Position numbers and translations under genes: made by a program. DNA of 64,000 bases, from the NCBI RefSeq assembly GCF_000499845.2, contig NC_023758.2, positions 26,385,520 to 26,449,519 on the forward strand, written 5' to 3'. Position 1 is the first letter of the stretch. Each line of letters begins with the position of its first letter. Below the pieces are notes generated by a model, which searched no databases, had not been told where the DNA came from, and was given only the letters and a program-made list of their open reading frames with translations. The DNA comes from Phaseolus vulgaris (Eukaryota > Streptophyta > Magnoliopsida > Fabales > Fabaceae). Shown piece after piece: positions 37,368 through 48,338 of this stretch.

Positions 37368-39160
37368 AGATCAAATAGGAATGATAATTCGGGTTGAACC
37401 GCTCTGCATTTGCCTCCATAAAATACGGGTCGGGTTGGTTTGTTCCACATAAGAGTCCGCTCACATACAATAGGAGGATGTATGTAGATTAATGAAGTCA
37501 AATGTAGATTAAAATCAACGCATAAATTAAAATTAATGGTTCAAGTCGTCACCATAACATAAATGATTCTTGTACAAAATAAATAATGATACCCACAATA
37601 AAAAAGAGAAAAAAAATTATGCTGTCCACAATTAATTTATTGCCAATCATTCATTATGTGCTACCAAGTCATGTTTTAGTTGTATAACTTAAAATTAATG
37701 GTTAAAACCAATATGTTCATCGGACAAAATAAATGGTCATAGTACAAATTAAAATATAATTTTATTTCCATAATAATCTGGATAAAGAAATGATAGTTCA
37801 ACTAATTCAGTCAAATTTGAAAAGAAAAACACTTTCTATATTTTGAATCTATTCAAACATACTATTCTAATTAAATTCTGTTCGAATTTGTTGTGACAGT
37901 CACAAAGCAACACACAACCTACAACTTTATCTTTTTTTTGTGAGTTAGCTCCTCGCCCCACCCCACTATTAATGTGTGCAGGCTGCGAGTTATGTGAAGT
38001 AAAACTAAGGAGTTCACAGATTGAATTAGTAAGCTCATCCATACTTTTTGCTAGGTAATATAACTTAAAAGAATATTTAGTCGTATGTGATTGACGTCTG
38101 ATTGTTTCTGTTATGTTCGGCAGTTTAACTGTAGATATATTTTCTCGTGGTTAATTCAAATTACATGTAAATAAGACTAACAAAATCATTAATCCTTAAA
38201 TAAAATAAGAAAAGGGTAAGATCCAAAAGAAAAAAAAAACAATGACTCCGCTGTATAAGAAAATCTTTTGGAGAGAAATCTCACCTTCAATTTTCAGTTA
38301 TTTCATAGATATTTTTTCATTTACTCCATTTTGAATTAATTTAATTATTGAGTGACTTTCGTGGAATACATGTGCAATGACAAGTTGTCACTGGGATAGA
38401 AATCCAAGAATCATATGCCATCTCTATGTGATACCTAAAAGATCAGCATTTATGGTTATTTTGTGAATCAATAGAACTAAGGATAAAAAAAATAGAAGAT
38501 GAGAAATCATATCATACTTAAAACCTTCCATTTAAAAATTAAGGTTTCAATCAATTTTTTATCTTTGTTTTTATGGTTCTCTATGACTTTTCAGTTTTAC
38601 TTTTTTTCTCTCCACATAGTCCCTCAAAAGAATATTATTATGTTTTTTTAATACCATATTGAATTGAAGTGTCAGATACATCCAAAATAAAGTTTAGATT
38701 GGTGAAATAAAATTGCATAACGTTACTTTACTTTACTTTTATATATTACCAAATGTGCTCACATTTAGTTAACAGCTAATATGTTGATTAAAAAAACCTA
38801 AATATAAAAAACAAAACAACTTATTTTTATTAAAAGACAGTAAACCATAAAAAAAAAATTATTAGACAAATAAAAAAAATTCTCAAATTCTAATAATTAA
38901 AGAAATTAATATATATATTAGTTATACTAACAAGATGTATTTACTAATGGATATTACATAATAATTTGGAAGTTTAGTGATTTTTACTTAGAGCATGGAT
39001 ATCACATAATAATTTAGAATTTTAGTTTCTCATTCTCATTTACTGTAAATTACATGTATTTTTATTTTGGTTTTCTTATTTTTTTTATGATGAGAGGATG
39101 TATGTAGATTAATTTTAATATAAAATTAATGATTGTTCAATGGTATAAATTAAAAATTAA

Positions 39161-39220
39161 TGGTCATAGTACAAAATAAATGGTCATAGTACAAAATAAA
39201 TGGTCATCCTACAAAATAAA
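39161..39220 (+). repeat. three-unit 20-bp tandem repeat inside the hAT-like element
   Basis: Three head-to-tail units of 20 bases, 39161-39180, 39181-39200 and 39201-39220. The first two are identical (TGGTCATAGTACAAAATAAA) and the third differs at two adjacent bases. The corresponding place in the other internal copy (near 37731) has a single unit. Confidence 0.9.
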
Positions 39221-39460
39221 ATATAATTTTATCCCACAGTGATAAAGGAAAAAGAAAAAAGAAATGATGGTTCAACTAATTCAATTTAATTTGAAAAAAA
39301 AAATTAATGGTGTTTATCTTTCTATATTTTAAATGTATTCAAACATAGATAACTACTCCACAATTAGTTTATTGTCAACCATTTAATATGTATTACCAAA
39401 ATCTTCTGCATCATAAGGGCCTGTTTAAATTAGATTCTGTTTTAATTTAAGCAATTTCTT

Positions 39461-39819
39461 CCTGCACCCAATCCATTGTGATTGACACTCGACCAACATC
39501 CTAAAATTCAATTGTACCCTTGTCATGTTTATTTTGAAAAAGCTTGTAGGGTGCGCTGATGCCCTCATACCTTCATGCAACAATGGAGGACCTTCGCGTG
39601 GCTTCATCTTTGTTCAAGGGGTCCTTCCACTCAACACTACGCTGTTGGAGAAATGTCAACCAAGATGCGAGGATGCGAACGCTCGTGCGAGAGATGGTGT
39701 TGGGTGCGAGAATGACAGAAACAAACTTGGGTGTGTGATTGGGTGCAGAAATCACTAAACCCTAATTTCATTTTCATTAAGGGTAATTTGGTACTTTCAC
39801 AAATGCAATTGGGTGCAGG
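39461..39819. mobile_element. small inserted element with 12-bp inverted ends
   Basis: CCTGCACCCAAT at 39461-39472 is the exact inverted copy of ATTGGGTGCAGG at 39808-39819. The GATTGGGTGCAG word recurs inside (39738-39749). The enclosed 359 bp are GC-richer than the host and are absent from the parallel copy of the hAT interior near 37880, as expected of a nested insertion. No convincing flanking duplication was found, so the superfamily is open. The short plus-strand frame across it (39525-39758) is not gene-like. Confidence 0.5.
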
Positions 39820-40077
39820 TCCAATTTGATTGGGTGAATGGAGAATCTGTGACAGTGACAGAGCATCACACAAGGTACATAACACAACTTTGTCTTTTTT
39901 TTGCGGGTTAGTGGGCCACCCGTCCCACCCTGCTTTTGATCTGTGCGGACTACGGATTATGCGAGAAGAGTTTAAGTGGGTCAGCGGGTTGAATTACTGA
40001 GCTCGTCCTATGCTTTCGTTAACGAACTGCGGGTCGACCTGCAGAGCCCGTCCCGCATTGCTATCCCTAAGATCAAA

Positions 40078-41149
40078 CAATGAATTTGAGTTTATTGCTT
40101 TGTAATACACAATTTGCTATCTAAACCCTTATTAAACCCAAAATCATGTATTTCTCAATAAAGATAACATTTCAAACTTTTTAATATATTCTAACATTTA
40201 TTTATATGAATTACGTTTATCTTTATTATTATTTTTCTAAAATTTTATAATAATTTTTTTATAAATCTTATTAGTGATGAATTTTACAATGGAATTATGG
40301 ATGAAATTCGAAATTAGTAGAAATTTTAGTTAAATTTTTTGTATTAAGTAAATTTATACAGGAAATAAAACAAAGTTCAGTGTATATTTAAAAGTTATAA
40401 ATCAAATGAATAGTTTTCATTGTGATTTTAAAGTGTTTTCAAAAATCAACTTAATTAGTTGATTAGGGGCTTAATTGCAATTATTAAAAATTGACTAGGA
40501 ACAAAACCACAATTAATAAAAATATTCAAGGACTATTGAAAATAATAAAAGTATCGAGGACCAATTTATAATTGTTGAAAATACTTAGAAGTCAATTTGT
40601 AATTTTTTTTAGGATTTTATATGCAATTATAAAAAACATTTATAAACTTAACAAAAACACATAATTTTTGTTCTTGAAGGATATAAACTAAATTTTGAAG
40701 TTAGGAAGAAAATCAAACCTAAATAATAATTAATTTTACTTTCTATAATAGAATTTTACAAAAAAAATACTTTCATTACACATTTTTACAACATTACTAA
40801 GACTTGTTATTGAAAGTAATATAACAACACTTTTATAATATGGTTATGGAAGAGAGATTTGATATTAGATAATATTGTAATTTTTCTATTTTTTTTATTA
40901 GTAAAAACTCAATTAAATTAGATGGAGTATTTTATGGGTGTCCTAATCCTTATAAAAAATATGACAGTCTCAACATGCTTATCAACTTTACATCTCAATC
41001 TATCAAAATACCAATTGTATAAAGTTATTAGATTTCTATCAATATATAATTCGTATTGCACCCATCTTCATATCCTGATATCCACATTCTTATAACACCA
41101 CATAAGCAAAATCATGAGCCCAAACAAACTAATCCTATGACATTAAAGC
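40078..41149. other. AT-rich intergenic DNA
   Basis: The part from about 40460 to 40640 looks like a decayed dispersed repeat (GGGGCTTAATTGCAATTAT, then several versions of 'GGACCAATTTATAATTG'). No coding frame. The right portion grades into the LINE tail. Confidence 0.4.
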
Positions 41150-41876
41150 ACCATTAACATAACCAACATTCATAAGCCTTCAGCCCAAAGTGCATCCTTT
41201 TCCGCTGCAAAAGCAAGAAAAACAACATAAAAAAATAGTCCTTGAACAGTTTGTTCTACCATTCTCTTGACTCTCCTAACCGCTTCTAGACCCCTTATTA
41301 AGTTGTTATCTGGTGTTGCATCTTGCTCGCTATCTAGAATAATAGACATGTTCATATCCCTTATGCATCATAGCCCTTCTAACACCCAATGTTTCCTATA
41401 AGCTTTATGTTCGTGCAAAACCAACACAATGGCAACCTTCCAGCTTAAAGTTGTGAATAGCAATACCAACTCCCAAAAAGAAATCTGCATGAAAGCTTTA
41501 AGTCCAACACCAGACAAAACAATAACAACCAATATAAGGCCCTTGCACAAGGTAAACAACCTTACCAAATACATCTATAACTGGTTTGCAATTCCTCCTT
41601 TCCCTATAAATCGTCCTTTCACTTTCCGCTAAGATCATTATCATGTGAAGACACTATGCCTTTTCCTCTTTACACATTCCTTGCACATGCAACAAAAGAA
41701 GATACCACATCCAAGTAAGCAATATCTTACACGTAACCACTGCAGCCTAGCAGATTAACCAACACCACAACAAACTATAAAACTCATATAACAGTTTCAC
41801 CACTTCTTCTACCCCCAAAACGGAATGAAATCCAAAAACTACCTCTAAGAATTCTCTTCTAATGGATTTTAAGTGT
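41150..41876 (-). pseudogene. LINE 3' portion, distal to the Copia insertion
   Basis: On the minus strand, directly across the Copia insertion site, the frame continues as EHLKSIRREFLEVVFGF to a stop near 41744. This fits the last residues of plant LINE polyproteins, which end WCLxPL...SxR. Below it are hydrophobic frames (41574-41368, KGLILVVIVLSGVG) and degenerate sequence that I take to be the LINE 3' tail. No intact poly(A) end was located. Confidence 0.5.
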
Positions 41877-41881
41877 TCTAT

Positions 41882-42253
41882 TAATAGAAGAGGTCATAGA
41901 GAGTGACGTTTCCTGTAGTGGTGATGCGGCGGTGCGGTTCTGCTAGGATTCTCTCTGCAACACAAGAAATCAACCAAAAAACAGAAGGCAAAAAACAAAG
42001 AACAAAGGTAGAGTGATAGGGAAAGGAACCCTAGAAGATGAGAAGAGATTAGAGAAACAGGGGCAGAGAATAAGCGAGAGAAAGATAGAAAGAATCTTTT
42101 ATTATTTTGTCAAAATTCCAATTACAGATTATCTGGCAGTGTTGATATAAAACACTTGAAAAAACCAAAAGGAAACGGAAATGGGCCTAAAGCTGATGAG
42201 CGGCCCAATACACATATATGCAGCCCAAATAAAAGAAACACATAATTTCATGA
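41882..42253 (-). repeat. 3' LTR of the Copia element
   Basis: Matches the LTR at 44850-45193 almost base for base, with a few substitutions. It carries an extra GC-rich block of about 28 bases near 41911-41938 (TAGTGGTGATGCGGCGGTGC) that the other LTR lacks. Its inner end reads TCATGAAATT where the partner has TGATGAAATG. The LTR joins directly to integrase coding sequence. Confidence 0.9.
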
Positions 42254-43991
42254 ACATTCCAGAAACAGCACGTGCATCCAACTTTTTTCTGTTAGAAGTG
42301 ATAGTACTAGAATAACAAAGGCATCCAAACACGCGAAGAGCAGTTAGATCATACGATTTAGCATGCAGTTTCTCATAAGGAGATTTATTATCTAATAAAG
42401 GAGTCGGAGTGCAGTTTATCAAAAGAACAACATGTAAAGTAGCAAAATTCCAAAATATAGGAGGCAAGTTTGCTTGAAAAATAAGAGGACGAGTTACATT
42501 TAGTATATGCTGATGTTTCCTCTCAGCCACACCGTTTTGTTCGGGTGTCTCAACACAAGTAGTTTGATGAATAATACCTTTAGAGGAGAAAAAAGATTTC
42601 AAGGCAAATTCTTGTCCATTATCAGTACGAATTATTTTGACATTGTTTTCAAACTGATTTTTAACATATGCAATGAAATTTTCAATGTGAGTTCTGGTTT
42701 CAGATTTAGTGACCATGGGAATAAGCCAAGTAAAACTTGAAAAATCATCAACAATAGTTAAAAAATATTTATGACCATACATAGAAGAAACAGACCATGG
42801 ACCCCAAATATCCATATGAAGTAATTCAAAACAGCGATTAGTACGAGAACTACTCAAAGGAAAGCACAATCTCTTTTGTTTTGCTCTATGGCAAGTATCA
42901 CATACATGGGTTTTGTCAGCAGTAATAAACGGAAATTGAGTTCTCAAAACAAGTAATCTTTCATCAGAAGTATGACCCATTCTATTATGCCACAGATTAT
43001 GGTCTTTATCAGTGGTACTGTAAGAAGAGGCAACAGTTTTGAGCCTAGAATTACAAACAACAGCAGAATCAAGAATATACAGGTCATTTGTATTCTTAAC
43101 TGTACCAATCCTCTCGTTGGTAACATTGTCCTGTATTTCACATTTATTTGAAGAGAAAATTAATCTGTAATCCAAGTCAGAAGTAATTTTTGAGACAGAT
43201 ATCAAATTAAAAGCAAAGTGAGGTACATACAAGACATTTCTTAAGTAAAACCTTTTACTAAAGACAACAGTGTCAGAGTATTTAGCCAGAACATGATGGC
43301 CATTTGGCAGATTTATAGGGACAGGTTTAATAGATTTATATGAGGCAAAATTAGATAAAGAAACACATACATGATCAGTAGCTCCTGAGTCTAAGACCCA
43401 ACAAGAATTAGTTTTGAGAGGAAGATTACCTGTTGAAGAATTAGAGTGATCCGTCACTTGGTGAGCTGAATGGGTGGAGAGAGATCCCACTTGATTCACT
43501 TGTGCCGGATTGATCATGCTTTTGTTATCAGCAGCACTTTTATTTTGCTTGAATATGTCGGAAAGGATCTGGTACTGCAAGGGAATGAGGGTAATGTTGC
43601 CCTCTTCCTGTCCTTTTTGACAATTTTCAGAAGAAACATCATCAGTAGACACAATACTATTAATTTGACTGGGTTTTCCACCATTGGAAAATTTATATCC
43701 AGGAGGATAACCATGTTTCTTGTAGCAACTCTCAACAGTATGGCCACTTATGCCACAATGAGTGCAAATTTTCTTATTACTGTTATTTTTGTATATTCTA
43801 CTGTCTTTATTTGGAAAGCCATTCTTTCGAAAATAAACTTTTTCAGTGTGCCCTATCTTACCACAAAAGTTACAGATAACAGAAGCAGAACTAGCAGAAC
43901 CAGGGTTGCGGTTGATACTAATATTGCTAACAACATTGTTGATACTAGTGACCAAAGTATTACTAACCAACTGATGTTCTTGTTGTACCAT
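42254..43991 (-). pseudogene. Copia pol: zinc knuckles, protease, integrase; RT absent
   Basis: A long open frame starting at the Met at 43991. Two CCHC-type knuckles come first. In the first (C40, C43, H48) the last Cys is replaced by Tyr53 (codon 43833-43835). The second (C76, C79, H84, C89) is intact. The protease motif WVLDSGATDH follows, then the integrase HHCC region (LWHNRMGHTS and CDTCHRAKQ), then core residues in LLHMDIWGPW, IIRTDNGQEF and EQNGVAERKHQ. The frame reaches RVFGCLCYS and KKLDARA, then runs straight into LTR sequence at 42253 and ends at 42129. In intact Copia elements about 2.5 kb of RT/RNase H would follow here. A one-base shift separates it from gag. Confidence 0.88.
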
Positions 43992-44649
43992 CAGAGAAAA
44001 AAATCTTTGATATGGGAGGGATAGGTTCCATCAATAGAACGTGAGACTTGATGTTGTGATACTGCTCATTTAACCCTCTGAGAAACTGCGTTGCCTGATC
44101 TTCAAGCTTCCTCTGATTCAGAAGAGTCATAACAGCACAATAACAAGAGCAATTTGTCTTACAAGCACATATCGGGTTAGGTCTAAAATTCTCAATTTCA
44201 TCCCAAATAATGCGAAGCTTAGTAAAGTAATCAGTGACAGATTGGTCTCCCTGACAAAGGGTAGCAGCTTCCATTTGCAGATCAGAAATTCTAGAAAGAT
44301 TACCTTGGGAATACCTAGTTTTGAGATCGTTCCACACATCAACAGCTGAATCCATCCAAATAATGCTCTTCCTTATCGGGACTGAGACGGAATGCACCAG
44401 CCACGACACCACCATGTTATTACAGCGGTTTCACGCGGCATAAGTAGAATGATTCTTAGCTGGGCAGGGATGCGTGCCCAGAACAAACTCCAGTTTATTT
44501 TTCGCACTCAAGGTCGTCATGACTGACCTACTTCAGGAATGATAGTTTGTCGAATCCAGAACGGGTGATACCAAGCTGATTCCAGGATTCTCATTAAGAT
44601 GTAGAGAAAGATAGGTTTCATCAGATGTCTCTTTCGTCGCTTCTGTCAT
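43963..44649 (-). pseudogene. Copia gag with two stops and a terminal frameshift
   Basis: The frame opens at 44649 (MTEATKETSDETYLSLHLN) and includes the gag signature YHS-SRSVMTTLSAKNKLEF and a UBN2-like core (VWNDLKTRYSQGNLSRISDL, YFTKLRIIWDEI, FLRGLNEQY). Two in-frame TGA codons, at 44533-44535 and 44431-44433, replace expected Trp codons. At the 3' end a run of seven T (coding strand, just after 44000) carries one base too many, shifting gag out of frame with pol. Without it the reading would pass directly into the pol frame. All three lesions, plus the damaged zinc knuckle, indicate a dead gag. Confidence 0.85.
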
Positions 44650-44840
44650 GACTGCGGAGCAAAGAAGAACAAAACTTCAAACACAATGTGACGAAAAAAA
44701 AAAACAGAAAAAGGAGAGGAAAGAAAAGGTACGATTGAAAATCAAGAAAACAAGAGGAATATATAAAAAAGGAATCAAGAACTAGAACCAGAATGAAAAC
44801 AAGATCAGAGTGCACAGCAGAGCTCTTCAAATGAAGAACT

Positions 44841-44849
44841 CTGATACCA
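44841..44849 (-). other. Copia primer-binding site
   Basis: On the minus strand the right LTR ends ...CTTATATTA and is followed at once by TGGTATCAG and AGTTC. This is the standard plant Copia binding site for the 3' end of initiator methionine tRNA. It fixes both the orientation and the inner edge of the 5' LTR. Confidence 0.9.
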
Positions 44850-45193
44850 TAATATAAGAGGCCATAGAGAGTGGCGTCTCTGCTAGGATTCTCTCTGCAA
44901 CACAAGAAATCAACCAAAAAACAGAAGGCAAAAAACAAAGAACAAAGGTATAGTGATAGGGAAAGGAACCCTAGAAGATGAGAAGGGATTAGAGAAATAG
45001 GGGCAGAGAATAAGCGAGAGAAAGATAGAAAGAATCTTTTATTATTTTGTCAAAATTCCAATTACAGATTCTCTGGCAGTGTTGATATAAAACACTTGAA
45101 AAAACCAAAAGGAAACGGAAATGGGCCTAAAGCTGATGAGCGGCCCAATACACATATATGCAACCCAAATAAAAGAAACACATCATTTCATCA
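44850..45193 (-). repeat. 5' LTR of the Copia element
   Basis: A 344-bp direct repeat of 41882-42253. On the minus strand it begins TGATGAAATGATGTG and ends just before the primer-binding site. The outer edge is fixed by the TCTAT duplication at 45194-45198. Confidence 0.92.
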
Positions 45194-45198
45194 TCTAT

Positions 45199-45720
45199 AG
45201 GATTCAAACACCATTGAGGGTACGCAAATTGTGCTAGCCTTTCTTTACTTGTTATCCATGACCACACCTTTAATTAAGTCAAAGTAAAAATTTCAACGCT
45301 ATCCGCTGCCATTATTAAAAATGATTTTATTTCTCTGTTTGCATATCTCCTCTATCACTGCTATCCACATGCTTCCTCGCAGTCTATTCACCTTTTTATT
45401 GGTCCAACAAAAACTAAAGAGTACAAAATGTGTTCTAGCTTCACAATGTTCAACTGTGTGTTCTCCTACCCATTTGTTGCACTGACTTCATACTAGACAA
45501 ACTACTTTACATTTGAAAAAATATATTGTTAATCATCTTTTCATTAACACCACACATTACGCACAAGTTACTTTCCAACACCATATCTCTTTTCACCAAA
45601 TTGTTTCTTGTAGAAAGTTTGTCACATAAAACCTCCATTCAACCGCCTGTGTTGACAATAAAACCTTTATACTCCCAAAAAGATCTGTATAACTATCTTT
45701 GCTCGCCACTTGCTTATTTT
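45199..45720 (-). pseudogene. LINE zf-RVT/C-terminal fragment, proximal to the Copia insertion
   Basis: Minus-strand translation gives, across several frameshifts and stops, DMVLESNLCVMCGVNEK (the zinc-binding C-C part of zf-RVT), then MWIAVIEEICKQRNKIIFN, then LKVWSWITSKERLAQFAYPQ and WCLNPI. This is the order seen at the end of plant L1-type LINE polyproteins. The sentence is cut after WCLNPI by the Copia element and resumes at 41876. The remnant is old compared with the Copia insertion. Confidence 0.7.
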
Positions 45721-46546
45721 TTAAAATCGTATAAGCTGATTTTACTGTATATACTAATGTCTAATCCTCCTTCCAAACTCAAACTGATTGTAATTTGTGT
45801 AGTATCTAGTATCTACATATAACATTAATTTTGTAATATTATATTTATATTTCATATTTGTTATAATAACAATCAATGTAGTATTTACCAATAAAATAAT
45901 ATTGATTAATATTCTATGTTATATACATATATCAATAAAAAAAATCAAATTCTTTATTTTCATCGTTTTACATCTCACATTAGTTCATTATCACTTTTAT
46001 CATTGTTTTTTTCCTAAAAAAAAGGTTTACTTTTCTTTCGGAATCTCGTGATGTTGCTTTTATGTCTTTTTACCTCATGTCCTTGCATCTTCTCTTCTCT
46101 ACCTATTGTGACATCTGCAAACAACATTTTCTTTCGGAATTTTGATGTATAACATTTTCAATAATTGACTAAGAATATTTTTTTTTACATAATTTAAATT
46201 ATATAACCACCAATATAAATTATATTTTTTAGTTAATATAAATATGTAATGTTGTCATATTTTAAAAAAGTTAAAATAAAATTTGTTTGCTTAATTATTT
46301 TTATTATTATAATTTTATTTTTAAAACAATTATGCTTGTTATTTTACCTTTTAGAGATAAATTAAAAATATTAAAAAAATATATAACCTTTTTGGAAATT
46401 TTTTTATCAGCTTTTTAGAAAGTTATGAAATATAGATAAGTCTTATTGATATTTCAACATATAACGTTTATTCTTAAAAGATTTAAATAAAAACAATTAT
46501 TATTTTAGAACCCAATTTTGACTTTCTTTAAAAAAGTTGCAATTTA
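45721..46546. other. AT-rich intergenic DNA
   Basis: Possible further LINE debris in the first 100 bases, then AT-rich sequence without genes. It ends at the TTA duplication of the CACTA-type MITE. Confidence 0.5.
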
Positions 46547-46948
46547 CACTACAAGAAAATCATGAAATAGAAACCAATTTTTAGAGACCAAAATAATTAG
46601 TTACAATAGGAACTAAAATAGAGACCATTCTAGAAACTAACAAAAAAATTGGTTTCTAAATTAGTTTCTATTATTTTCTATTATTGTTAAATAGTTTCTA
46701 AATTGGTATCTAATTAGCAACTAAGGTTTTAGATACCAATTATTTAGTTTCTAAATTTGGTCTCTAAAACCTTGGTTGCTAATTAGATACCAATTTAGAA
46801 ACTATTTAACAATAATAGAAAATAATAGAAACTAATTTAGAAACCAAATTTCTTTTTAGTTTCTAAAATAGTCTCTAATTTAGTTACTATTGCAACTAAT
46901 TATTTTGGTTTCTAGAAATTGGTTTCTATTTCACGATTTTTTTTAGTG
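46547..46948. mobile_element. CACTA-type MITE, nearly perfect palindrome
   Basis: A 402-bp element starting CACTACAAGAAAATCATGAA and ending, read inward on the other strand, CACTAAAAAAAATCGTGAAA. It is flanked by TTA on both sides (46544-46546 and 46949-46951), the 3-bp duplication typical of CACTA transposition. Inverted complementarity continues from the ends to the centre (GAAATAGAAACCAATTTYTA; ACCAAAATAATTAGTTGCAA; TTGGTATCTAATTAGCAAC), so the whole element is a hairpin with a loop of only a few tens of bases. No coding capacity. A diverged half-copy lies at 51900-52040. Confidence 0.88.
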
Positions 46949-48230
46949 TTAAAATATGATTTTATTTTATTAAGTTATATTTTTGAAATATGATTTTATT
47001 AAGTTATGTTTTAAAATATGATTTTATCATAAGTTATATATATTTTTAAAATCCCAAGTTAAGCATTGTTATGATTTTTAACATCTTATTAAACTGATTA
47101 TTCAAAATCCAATCATTATTTTTTCATCACATGAAACAAATATTATAATATATCAAATTCATGTAAAAAAAACAACACAATCCCTATTACAAATATAATA
47201 TAGAAAATTAATATTTTAAGTAGAAAAGAAACCAAACTAATAGAATGAGAAAAAAAATAGAATATCAAACAAATTCTAACTTATTATCAACCTTTTAAAA
47301 TACAACTTTAAAAAAATAAAATTAAAACATGAATATATTAGAATTACTGAAATTATTTAATTCGATAAATTGGTTTGAAAAGTTAGTAAATTGTATTATT
47401 TTTTAATTGATTAATTTAATTCATGAATTGAATGAGCTTAAGTTGGAGATATTAATTTTATAAAATATTTCTTATATTTTAAAAATAACTAAAAATATTA
47501 TAATATTTTTTTAAAAATATACATACATTATAATTTATATAACAAAAAATATTTAAAAATAAATTAATTTTGTTTAAAATTTTATTTTAACTCTATATTT
47601 TACTTTTTTTTTTAAGAAGATAAAATGATCAGTTGACTTAAGATAGAAGGAAGTTTGACTATAAAAGAATTACAATCTATTTAAAATATAGGTTAAATTA
47701 AATCAATACATAATTAGGAGATTACATAGATTCATTGGAAAGTTTAACCTTATAAATAAAAATATTGTTTTAAATCACAATTTTTTTATTAAATATTTTT
47801 TTAAATATAAATTATCCATATTTATAATTCCAGATATATTTATCCATTTAAATAAAAAATGATTGCTTGTTACAGAACCTTAATAAATAAATATAAAAGA
47901 TAAATTGATGTGACATAATGAATCGAAAAATATTAAAGGATCATTTAGTGTTTTTTAGTGTAATTTAGGATTTTTTTAAAAAAAGTTAAGAAATGTAACA
48001 AAATTTGCAAGTTCAATAATTTTTTTTTTCATTTTTATGTCATAGTAGTTATATATAAAAAAATTAATTAAATATTAGATAAAATAATAATGCAATAATT
48101 AATGGTTTAGTTTAGCTTTGAAATAAGAATACATTTTTTTTTTATAAATAATATAACACTTAGAAAAAGAAACAAGAGAATAGTTACTGGTAAAAAACAT
48201 ATAATCATCGAAGAGAGGGACCCACTTGCG
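46949..48230. other. AT-rich intergenic DNA
   Basis: About 1.3 kb without a believable frame or transposon end. The last 100-150 bases, where composition becomes less AT-rich (GAGAGGGACCCACTTGCGTC), are the probable proximal promoter and start of the leader of the gene at 48339. Confidence 0.5.
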
Positions 48231-48338
48231 TCTCTGCCATTCGTCTTCAGATTTCCGTGTTCGTCGTAAAATTTCTTCTAAGTTTTTTTGCATTCTACAC
48301 ACAAAAAAAGAAAAAAGAGACAGAGGAAGAAGAGGAAG

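Larger units (their letters stand above)
37376..40069. mobile_element. hAT-like non-autonomous element with an 8-bp TSD
   Basis: A 2,694-bp element flanked by a perfect 8-bp duplication, AGATCAAA, at 37368-37375 and 40070-40077. The left end is TAGGAATGATAATTCGGGTT. The right end read inward is TAGGGATAGCAATGCGGGAC. These imperfect terminal inverted repeats and the 8-bp duplication fit the hAT superfamily. Subterminal G/C-rich words (CGGGTCGGGTTGG, GCGGGTCGACCTGCAG) are also typical. The interior has no transposase frame. Instead, a segment at about 37482-38045 recurs in direct orientation at about 39096-40005; the second copy carries an extra insert of about 400 bp. Confidence 0.75.
41882..45193 (-). 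mobile_element. truncated Copia LTR retrotransposon
   Basis: A 3.3-kb element with near-identical LTRs at 41882-42253 and 44850-45193, flanked by the 5-bp duplication TCTAT (41877-41881 and 45194-45198). It reads leftward: 5' LTR at the right, primer-binding site, gag, zinc knuckles, protease, integrase, and then abruptly the 3' LTR. Reverse transcriptase and RNase H are missing altogether, together with the polypurine tract. The copy is therefore unable to move by itself. High LTR identity indicates a fairly recent insertion. It lies inside LINE coding sequence. Confidence 0.9.

Noticed and set aside
39525..39758. 77-codon frame with several Cys in the hAT-like element
   Set aside because: It lies entirely in the small inserted element with inverted ends, lacks a signal peptide or Cys spacing of a known peptide family, and overlaps other open frames.
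43470..44024. 184-codon plus-strand frame in the Copia element
   Set aside because: Antisense to the gag/zinc-knuckle and protease region. No homology or signal makes it a separate gene.
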